Positions 58,082 through 64,000 of a stretch of DNA of 64,000 bases are shown here, piece after piece. How positions within the stretch are numbered: position 1 is the stretch's first letter; every line of letters starts with the position of its first letter. Below the pieces are notes generated by a model. That model saw only the letters and a list, made by a program, of their open reading frames with translations. It had not been told where the DNA came from and did not search any database. The position numbers and the translations under genes are program-made. This DNA is from Kribbella pittospori. GTDB lineage: Bacteria; Actinomycetota; Actinomycetes; Propionibacteriales; Kribbellaceae. Location of the stretch: contig NZ_SJKB01000004.1 of NCBI RefSeq assembly GCF_004331465.1, forward strand, positions 558,001 to 622,000, given 5' to 3'.

Positions 58082-60563
58082 CAGACCGACGAACCCCAAC
58101 CACCCCAGAACCCAACCCACTCACACCTTCGTTGCTGTCCGACGCGCCCGGCCCACCAACCGCCCGCTCGTCCCCACCGACCACTGCACCCGACCCACCG
58201 GCCGCCCGCTCGTCCCCACCGACCACGGCGCCCGACCCACCGGCCGCCCGCTCGTCCCCAACCGCAGTCTCGTCCAACTCCGCGGTGTGGTCCTGGTCTG
58301 CAGTGTCGTCCTGCTCTGCGGTGTTCAGGTCCCCGTCATTCCCAGGGTCCTCAGCTTCCGCGGTGCTCAGGTCGCCGTCGATCCCAGGATCCGTCTCGTC
58401 CTCGGACTCCCGCCCACCGGCGTGCGCAGAATCCGCGTGGTACGCCGAGGTCGCAGCAGGCTCGTCCTCGGGCTCATCCGCCTGGTCGGAAGCGTTCAGG
58501 CCGGCGTACCCGGACTCCTGCTCATCCGTGCCAGCGGAACTCAGATCGCCGTCGATCCCGGCGTCCGCCTTGTCTGCGGACTCCCCGTCATACCCGTCGA
58601 CCTGTTCCGTCCCAGCCTCCGAGAGTCCGTCACCAGACTCATCCGCCTCCGCGGTGCTCAGATCCCCGTCAGCCCCAGGGCGTCCAGCATCCGCCGTGCT
58701 CAGGTCGCCGTCGATCCCAGGATCCGTCTCGTCCTCGGACTCCGGCTCACCCGCATCTGCGGCACCAGCGTCGTACGCCTGGCCTGCGCCAGGCTCGTCG
58801 TCCGGCTCACCCGCCTCGTCGGAGCCATCCGGGGCGTCGTACTCAGGCGCCTGGTCCTCGGACTGCCGCCCACCGACGTCCGCGGGATCATCGTCGAACG
58901 CCGAGTTCGTACCAGGCTCGGCTTCGGACTTCCGGTCACCGGCGTCTGCAGGATCCGCGTCGTACGACGCGTTCGTGGTGGGCTCGTCCTCAGACTGTCC
59001 CGGCTCGTCGGAAGCCTCCGGGTCGGCGTACCCAGGGTGCTGGTCATGCGCGCCGGCAGCGTGCTCGGGAGCTTCTGCCTCGGGCTCGCGCTCGACGAGT
59101 TCACCTTCGTCGACGTACGCGGGGATCTCATCTCCCGACTCGCCCGGCTCACCGGCGGATGCGTCGGCCTCGGTGGTGTCTGCGTCGGCGGCGGGTGCTT
59201 CGGGGGAATCGTCGGACGGCTGGTCGGACGCGGCGGGGATGGTTTGGGCGGCTAGTTCTTCCTCGATGTCGTCCATTTCGGGGAGGTACGGCGCCAGTTC
59301 GGGGAGGTCGTCGAGGGACTGCATGCCCATGCGTTCTAGGAAGTACGTCGTGGTGCGGTAGAGGGTCGCCTGGGATTCGGTGTCGGCGCCGGCTTCCTCG
59401 ACCAAGCCGCGGGCTACGAGGGTGCGCATGACGCCGTCGACGTTCACTCCGCGGATTGCGGAGACGCGGGCTCGGCTGACGGGTTGTTTGTACGCGACGA
59501 CGGCGAGGGTCTCGAGTGCGGCCTGGGTCAGGCGGGCTTGCTGACCGTCGAGGACGAAGCGCTCGACGTACGGCGCTGCCTCGACGCGGGTGTAGTAGCG
59601 CCAGCCGCCACCGATCTCCCGGAGATCGAACCCGCGGCCCTGCTCGGTGTACTCCTCAGCCAGGGTGTTGAGCGCTGCCGAGATGTCGCCGGTTGGGCGG
59701 CCGACCGCGCGAGCCAACGTCAGCACTGGAAGCGGTTCGTCCGTCACCATCAGAATCGCTTCGAGCGCCCGCCGCATGGTGTCGTCATCAACAACAACCT
59801 CATCCCCCACCGGCACCTCAGTCTGCCCCGGCGCGAGATAGTCCTCATCCCCACCAGCCGGTTCCCCAGCAGCAACCTCAGCCGCGTCCCCGGCGCCCTC
59901 ACGTACTACGTCCCCGCTCTCCACCGAATCCGAGCCGGCGTCCTCCCCAACACCACCGTCGTCGGTGGTTTCACCTGACGTGGTCGCCGGGCTGGCGTCC
60001 TCGGCATACGCGTCGCCGTCATGGGCACCACTGGCCTCGGAGGTGGGTGCCGCGGGTGCCGTTTCCCCAGCTTCCGTGGGTGCGTCCGAGCCGGTGTCCT
60101 CCCCAACTACACCGTCGTCCGTGGCTTCAGCTGCTGCGGTCGCCGGGCTGGCGTCCTCGGCGTACGCGTCACCGTCCTCCGCACCACTGGCCTCGGAAGT
60201 GGGCGCCCCAGCAGCTGCTTCCTCGGTTGCCGTGGCGTCGTCCGGGTTGGCGTCGTCCGCAGGTGCACCGTGGTCGGTGGGTTCAGCTGATGCTGTCGCC
60301 GGGCTGGTGTCCTCGGCGTACGCGTCGCCTTCATCCGCACTACTGGCCTCGGAGGTGGGTGGCGTCGGTGGTTCGTCGGGGGTGGTGGGGGTTGCTTCGT
60401 CCGTGTCCGTCGGTTCGTCCGCGGTTGCGCCGTGATCGGTGGCCTCGGAGGTTGGCGCTCCGGCAGTTGCTTCTTCGGGTGCGGGCGGGGTGGTGGACTC
60501 CGGTGCGGCGGGGGCTTCGGGGGTGGAGGCGGTGGCCAGGGGTGGGTCTTGGGGGTTGGTCAC
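58074..60563 (-). CDS. scpB: ScpB with giant acidic repeat-rich arms
   Basis: An 829-residue ScpB; typical ScpB is about 180-250. Residues about 258-440 are the normal paired winged-helix core (MRRALEAILMVTDEPLPVLT, LREIGGGWRYYTRVEAAPYV, QAALETLAVVAYKQPVSRAR, VSAIRGVNVDGVMRTLVARG). Residues 1-257 are a Pro/Ala/Thr/Asp/Glu-rich arm with three near-identical 52-residue units, and 441-829 a highly acidic Gly/Asp/Glu/Ser arm with GIDGDLS motifs and three 14-residue repeats. ScpB with ScpA and Smc forms condensin. The GTG start overlaps the scpA stop as GTGA. The arms are probably disordered. Confidence 0.9.
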   Translation of the reverse strand: MTNPQDPPLATASTPEAPAAPESTTPPAPEEATAGAPTSEATDHGATADEPTDTDEATPTTPDEPPTPPTSEASSADEGDAYAEDTSPATASAEPTDHGAPADDANPDDATATEEAAAGAPTSEASGAEDGDAYAEDASPATAAAEATDDGVVGEDTGSDAPTEAGETAPAAPTSEASGAHDGDAYAEDASPATTSGETTDDGGVGEDAGSDSVESGDVVREGAGDAAEVAAGEPAGGDEDYLAPGQTEVPVGDEVVVDDDTMRRALEAILMVTDEPLPVLTLARAVGRPTGDISAALNTLAEEYTEQGRGFDLREIGGGWRYYTRVEAAPYVERFVLDGQQARLTQAALETLAVVAYKQPVSRARVSAIRGVNVDGVMRTLVARGLVEEAGADTESQATLYRTTTYFLERMGMQSLDDLPELAPYLPEMDDIEEELAAQTIPAASDQPSDDSPEAPAADADTTEADASAGEPGESGDEIPAYVDEGELVEREPEAEAPEHAAGAHDQHPGYADPEASDEPGQSEDEPTTNASYDADPADAGDRKSEAEPGTNSAFDDDPADVGGRQSEDQAPEYDAPDGSDEAGEPDDEPGAGQAYDAGAADAGEPESEDETDPGIDGDLSTADAGRPGADGDLSTAEADESGDGLSEAGTEQVDGYDGESADKADAGIDGDLSSAGTDEQESGYAGLNASDQADEPEDEPAATSAYHADSAHAGGRESEDETDPGIDGDLSTAEAEDPGNDGDLNTAEQDDTADQDHTAELDETAVGDERAAGGSGAVVGGDERAAGGSGAVVGGDERAVGGPGASDSNEGVSGLGSGVVGVRRSDG
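58134..58259 (-). repeat. Three 42-bp tandem repeats in the scpB 3' arm
   Basis: Encodes residues 769-810 of ScpB: GDERAAGGSGAVVG twice, then GDERAVGGPGASD. The first two units are nearly identical at DNA level, so they are recent or kept alike by recombination. Confidence 0.85.
59889..60356 (-). repeat. Three 156-bp tandem repeats in the scpB 5' arm
   Basis: Units of 52 codons begin at residues 70, 122 and 174. Each contains TSEAS...DGDAYAED followed by a SPAT-rich stretch and a DHG/DDG motif. The shared DGDAYAED core and constant period show serial duplication, with divergence between units. Confidence 0.85.
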
Positions 60564-61531
60564 TGGGTCACCGTCTCGGTTGGTTCTGGGTCGGTGGGAG
60601 GAGTGGCGGGTTCCAGGAAGTCTGGGTCTTCCTGGACCTCGGGGGCTTCGCCTTCTTCTGACTCGGGTGGGTGGAGTTCGTCGAACTCGTCGCTGACGTC
60701 GATCTCGCCTTCGTCGGTGCCGGTCCAGCGGATCGTGAGTTCGCCGAGCGGAGTGACCTGGTCGAAGGAGACGGCGGCTTCGCGGAAGAGTTCCAGCAAC
60801 GCCAGGAAGCGGCACACAGTGGTGACGGTGTCGGGCGAGTCAGAGACGAGCGCGCGGAACGTGGTGCTGCGTTGGCGACGCAGGCGGTCGACGATGACGA
60901 GGGCTTGTTCGCGCACTGTGACGGTCGGCGCGTGCAGGTGCGCCAGCGACACGCCCTCCGGCAGGTTGTCCTTCGGAGCCAGCGCACGAGCAGCCAAGGC
61001 AGCCAGCCCGGCCGGATCGATCCCGAGCAGCACCTCAGGCAGGAGCTCGGCGAACCGCGGCTCCACCCCGACGGCCCGCGGGAAGCGGCGTGCTTCGGCA
61101 GCCATCCGTTCCTGGATCAGCGCCGCGATCTGCTTGAAAGCGCGGTACTGCAGCAGCCGCGCGAACAGCAGATCCCGGGCCTCGAGCAGCGCGAGGTCCT
61201 CGTCGTCCTCGACCTCGCCCTTCGGCAGCAAGCGGGCCGCCTTCAGGTCCAGCAGTGTCGCCGCGATCAGCAGGAACTCCGACGTCTGGTCCAGGTCCCA
61301 CTCCGACCCGAGCGCCTTGATGTGCGCGATGAAGTCGTCGGTGATCACCGAGAGGGCGATCTCGGTGATGTCGAGCTTGTGCTTGCTGATCAGTTGCAGC
61401 AGCAGGTCGAACGGCCCCTCGAAGTTGACCAGGTGAACGCTGAATCCCTTGCCCTCGGCAACAGCCGGCACGCCGTCGGCCGACGAACCGGACGGCAGAT
61501 CCAACGGCAACGACTCGGGAACCACGGTCAC
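60560..61531 (-). CDS. scpA: Segregation and condensation protein A, ScpA
   Basis: A 323-residue ScpA kleisin. The N-terminal SMC-neck-binding part (FSVHLVNFEGPFDLLLQLIS, KHKLDITEIALSVITDDFI) and the C-terminal winged helix (VCRFLALLELFREAAVSFDQ, GELTIRW) are clear. It bridges the Smc head and neck and binds ScpB in the middle. Its C-terminal tail of about 45 residues is acidic and Pro-rich, as in ScpB's arms. The GTG start overlaps the preceding stop as GTGA; its stop overlaps scpB. Confidence 0.94.
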   Translation of the reverse strand: MTVVPESLPLDLPSGSSADGVPAVAEGKGFSVHLVNFEGPFDLLLQLISKHKLDITEIALSVITDDFIAHIKALGSEWDLDQTSEFLLIAATLLDLKAARLLPKGEVEDDEDLALLEARDLLFARLLQYRAFKQIAALIQERMAAEARRFPRAVGVEPRFAELLPEVLLGIDPAGLAALAARALAPKDNLPEGVSLAHLHAPTVTVREQALVIVDRLRRQRSTTFRALVSDSPDTVTTVCRFLALLELFREAAVSFDQVTPLGELTIRWTGTDEGEIDVSDEFDELHPPESEEGEAPEVQEDPDFLEPATPPTDPEPTETVTQ

Positions 61532-61881
61532 TCCGAGGCCTTGAGCCGCCGTACCAGCACCGAGTCCGGTCCGTGGTCGACGAAGTCGGCCAGCAGCACG
61601 TCGATCGCCTCCCGGACGATCCGGCCGCGATCGGCGTTCAGGCCGTGCTCCTCGCGCAACGCGAGTCTGGTCTTCTCCAGGCCGATCAGCTCCTCCTCCG
61701 TCACGTACACGGTGATCTTCGTGTCGTGCCGGATCCGACCGCTGGACTTGCGGTCGTCGACGACAGCCGTGCGCGACCGGACTCCGGCCGGCGTCGGGCT
61801 GTCTGTGGTGGTGCGCTTCTCGGGTCTGGTCTGCTTCGGTGCCGCACCCCCGAAGAGTTCACTGGCACCTGGCAGGCTCAC
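61528..61881 (-). CDS. Ribbon-helix-helix protein between parA and scpA
   Basis: A 117-residue basic protein. Residues 1-50 are flexible and basic/Pro-rich. Residues about 54-100 (TKITVYVTEEELIGLEKTRL, LNADRGRIVREAIDVLLADF) form a ribbon-helix-helix: one strand with alternating residues and two helices, the DNA-binding fold of MetJ/Arc and of ParA partners such as ParG. The GTG start overlaps the parA stop as GTGA and its stop overlaps scpA. It is probably a DNA-binding partner of ParA or a loader for ScpAB. The fold is inferred by pattern only. Confidence 0.75.
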   Translation of the reverse strand: MSLPGASELFGGAAPKQTRPEKRTTTDSPTPAGVRSRTAVVDDRKSSGRIRHDTKITVYVTEEELIGLEKTRLALREEHGLNADRGRIVREAIDVLLADFVDHGPDSVLVRRLKASE

Positions 61882-62888
61882 CCGGCGGGACAACGCGCCA
61901 GCACCTCCTTGGCAAGATCGCGGTACTGCGTTGCCGCGCTCGAGGACGGGGCGTACGTCGTGATGGGCTCGCCGACGACCGTGGTCTCGGGGAACTTCAC
62001 GGTACGCCGGATGACGGTGTGGAAGACGCGTTCGTCGAAGGCCTGGACCACCCGGTCGAGGACCTCCCGGGCGTGCGTCGTACGCCCGTCGAACATGGTG
62101 CCGAGGATGCCGACGATCTCCAGTTTCGGGTTGAGCCGGTCCTGCACCTTGCCGATCGTGTCGGTCAGCATGGCCAGGCCGCGGAGCGCGAAGAACTCGC
62201 ACTCCAGCGGTACGACGATGCCGTTCGACGCGGTCAGCGCGTTCACCGTGAGCAGACCGAGCGACGGTGCGCAGTCGATCAGGATCACGTCGTAGTTGGG
62301 GATGATCGGCTCGAGCACCCGCTGCAGGGTGTACTCCCGGGCGACCTCCTGGACCAGCTGCACCTCGGCCGCGGACAGGTCGATGTTGGCCGGCAGGAGA
62401 TCGAGGTTCTCCACCCGGGTCGGCCGGATCACCTCGGCCGGGGTGATGTCGCGCTGCATCAGCAGGTTGTAGACCGACAGCTCCAGGTCGTGCGGCTGGA
62501 CGCCGAGGCCGATCGAGGCGGACCCCTGCGGGTCGAAGTCGATCAGCAGCACCTTGCGCCCGGTCTCGGCGATCGCCGCGCCGAGGTTGATCGTGGTGGT
62601 GGTCTTACCCACGCCACCCTTCTGGTTGCACATCGCGATCACCTGGGCCGGGCCGGTCTTGTCCGGCCGCTGCGGCACCGGCAGGTCCGGCAGTGGCCGG
62701 CCGGTCGGCCCGATCTTGTTCCTCGGGCCGTGCGCGTCAGTCACAGGTGCGATGTCCTCCGCGGTGAGCTTGGCCGTCGGCCGGGGCATCTCCGCATAGT
62801 TGTCGGGTACGGTCAGGTTCCGCTGCGGCGCGATCGGTTGGGCAGGCGTCGGCAGCTGCTCGGTGCCCGGGAATGTCGACTCGTTCAT
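61878..62888 (-). CDS. parA: ParA/MinD-type ATPase (orphan ParA)
   Basis: A 336-residue ParA ATPase. After a Pro-rich N-terminal region of about 80 residues, the deviant Walker A is KGGVGKTT (90-97). VLLIDFDPQGSASIGLG follows (switch I/Walker A'), IPNYDVILIDCAPSLG is Walker B, and the C-terminal part has TVVGEPITTYAPSS. No parB gene is beside it, so this is not the origin-proximal parAB; homologues sit next to scpAB in mycobacteria. The N-terminal tail may be a DNA- or partner-binding element. Confidence 0.93.
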   Translation of the reverse strand: MNESTFPGTEQLPTPAQPIAPQRNLTVPDNYAEMPRPTAKLTAEDIAPVTDAHGPRNKIGPTGRPLPDLPVPQRPDKTGPAQVIAMCNQKGGVGKTTTTINLGAAIAETGRKVLLIDFDPQGSASIGLGVQPHDLELSVYNLLMQRDITPAEVIRPTRVENLDLLPANIDLSAAEVQLVQEVAREYTLQRVLEPIIPNYDVILIDCAPSLGLLTVNALTASNGIVVPLECEFFALRGLAMLTDTIGKVQDRLNPKLEIVGILGTMFDGRTTHAREVLDRVVQAFDERVFHTVIRRTVKFPETTVVGEPITTYAPSSSAATQYRDLAKEVLARCPAG

Positions 62889-63245
62889 GACTCGTCAAAC
62901 CTTTCAACCGATACGGGCGATCCCAGCGACTGTAAGCGTGCATTCAAGCACTCTCAACCAGCCACTCCGCACCGGGGTGGGGTGGTTTGTCGACATGCCT
63001 CCAAGCGCGGTCGATCACCGCGCCAGGATGACCAACCGTAGTCAGATGATCGCACACCGTCCCGGGAGCGACTCCATCGGGGCTACGGTTTCACGAGCCT
63101 GCCCGTCCCGTGCCGCCGACCGAGCCGCGATCGGCCGGCACAGGACGAACGCGACGACGAAGACCGCCGTGCGTCCATGAGGTACGTCGTCATGCTCGCC
63201 GGGCACAAGCAGCGATCTGCTCGGTCACGGCGCTCAGACTAGGCG
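62889..63245. other. Long intergenic region upstream of parA
   Basis: A 357-bp gap between the xerD stop and the parA start. It presumably contains the parA promoter. No coding frame with plausible composition, no tRNA and no clear repeat is seen. A G-rich stretch CCGGGGTGGGGTGG is at 62972-62985. Confidence 0.5.
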
Positions 63246-64000
63246 TCAGGACGACAGAGCACGGGGATGTGACGTCGCGTAGACCTCGCGGAGTTTGTCG
63301 ACGGTGACGAGCGTGTAGACCTGCGTGGTGGTGACGGACGCGTGGCCGAGGAGCTCTTGCACCACGCGGACGTCAGCACCGCCGTCCAGCAGATGAGTGG
63401 CGAACGAGTGGCGCAGCGTGTGCGGTGAGATCTCCTTCGCGATCCCCGCGCGCTGTGCGGCCCGGCGCAGTACGGTCCATGCGCTCTGCCGCGACAGCCG
63501 ACCACCTCGCGCGTTGAGGAACAGAGCCGGCGTACCGCGCCCGCGCTGCACCAGATCCGGACGGCCACGGACCTGGTACGCCGACAACGCGTCGCGGGCG
63601 TAGGACCCGACCGGGACGACCCGCTCCTTGCTGCCCTTACCGCGCAGCAGAACCGCACCGGCTTCCAGATCGATGTCGTCGACATCCAGTCCGACCGCTT
63701 CAGAGATGCGGGCTCCGGTCCCGTACAGAAACTCCAGCAACGCCGCGTCCCGCGTTGCGAGTACGGCGGGTTCCGCTTCGGCTCCCGCGGCCGCGGCGAG
63801 GATCCGGGTGACCTCGTCGACGGAGAGTGCCTTGGGCAACCGCTGCGGTGGCGCCGGCGGCTTCACCGCGGCTGCCGGATCCACAGCGGTCAGCCCTTCA
63901 CGCAGACAGAACCGGTGAAAGCCCCGGACTGCGACCAGAGTGCGGCCGGCACTCGATGCTGTGAGCGGCGGATGGTCCGCGTCGCCCTCTCGCAGCCGCA
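63246..64000 (-). CDS. xerD: Tyrosine recombinase XerD, 5' end outside window
   Basis: About 251 codons of a XerC/XerD recombinase are visible; the start lies beyond the right edge. The N-terminal SAM-like domain shows [20 protein letters not shown]. The catalytic domain has Arg in [18 protein letters not shown], the Lys in [32 protein letters not shown] (His-x-x-Arg), [12 protein letters not shown] (His and the nucleophile Tyr). It resolves chromosome dimers at dif. The position upstream of parA-scpA-scpB is classical for actinobacteria. Assigning XerD rather than XerC rests on this context. Confidence 0.9.
   Translation of the reverse strand, partial: RLREGDADHPPLTASSAGRTLVAVRGFHRFCLREGLTAVDPAAAVKPPAPPQRLPKALSVDEVTRILAAAAGAEAEPAVLATRDAALLEFLYGTGARISEAVGLDVDDIDLEAGAVLLRGKGSKERVVPVGSYARDALSAYQVRGRPDLVQRGRGTPALFLNARGGRLSRQSAWTVLRRAAQRAGIAKEISPHTLRHSFATHLLDGGADVRVVQELLGHASVTTTQVYTLVTVDKLREVYATSHPRALSS

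Noticed and set aside
58132..59361. Rightward Ser/Pro/Ala-rich open frame opposite the scpB arm
   Set aside because: It is the complement of the acidic repeat codons (GAC/GAG read as TC-rich codons) and has no start signal or motif. The scpB frame is anchored by its core domain.
58134..60356. Repeats in scpB considered as a CRISPR-like or mobile repeat array
   Set aside because: The periods are exact codon multiples (156 and 42 bp), lie in frame, and have no constant repeat/variable spacer pattern.
62737..63180. Short open frames in the parA upstream region
   Set aside because: They overlap parA antisense or have Arg/Thr-rich random composition with no ribosome binding site.

Overview
The window is about 70% GC with almost no non-coding space. 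The dinucleotide context GTACG is very frequent and many starts are GTG. The gene content points to an actinobacterium of the Nocardioides/Kribbella type: the pupylation genes pafA, pafB and pafC, tatA/tatC, helY, a parA-scpA-scpB-rluB-xerD segregation cluster, aerobic cobalamin genes and many Tat-exported hydrolases. The genus (Kribbella-like) is an inference from gene order and style and was not tested.

Layout. 1-14.1 kb: a partial Tat-exported beta-lactamase-like hydrolase, a winged-helix regulator followed by cobF, a secreted type-B carboxylesterase, a MarR regulator flanked by two MFS exporters, then cobG-cobH-cobIJ (precorrin-3B synthase, precorrin-8X methylmutase and a fused C20/C17 methyltransferase) joined by GTGA overlaps. 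Two tandem paralogous membrane proteins, an SDR and a cupin follow. 14.1-14.7 kb is a scar holding remnants of a LacI regulator and an SDR. 14.7-24.3 kb: LysR with a flavin monooxygenase, an MFS exporter upstream of a rifampicin-monooxygenase-like FAD enzyme, a 2H phosphoesterase, a DUF5937-type regulator, a GyrI-like protein, a secreted DUF1906 protein with SH3-like repeats, and a divergent cupin/MarR pair around a 38-bp palindrome.

24.3-36.8 kb is a coherent glycan locus. Two divergent operons leave one control region: leftward, a secreted beta-propeller, a GH84-like beta-N-acetylglucosaminidase and a Tat-exported serine hydrolase; rightward, a sugar-binding lipoprotein, two ABC permeases, a Tat-exported putative alpha/alpha-barrel protein and a second secreted propeller. 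A 21-bp motif is present twice, in inverted orientation, between them. No ATPase and no local regulator are encoded.

37-54.1 kb is the housekeeping pafA-FKBP-pafB-pafC-tatA-tatC-dgk-helY backbone, read leftward. It is interrupted by accessory genes, notably a block between helY and the lipid kinase (alpha/beta hydrolase, MarR, MFS, TetR, GH46 chitosanase) whose promoters carry clear operator palindromes. 54.3-57.3 kb holds two tandem paralogous secreted proteins of unknown family, a DinB-type protein and two copies of a hairpin-forming ~80-bp repeat. 57.3-64 kb is the leftward chromosome-maintenance cluster xerD(partial) - parA - ribbon-helix-helix protein - scpA - scpB - rluB, the last five genes overlapping start to stop. 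ScpB is extraordinary: about 829 residues, with long acidic repeat-rich arms on both sides of a normal core.

The main leads are the giant ScpB and its small RHH neighbour, the propeller/GH84 glycan locus with its paired operator, TTA codons in three successive cob genes, the rifampicin-monooxygenase homologue, and several small sequence scars and repeats.
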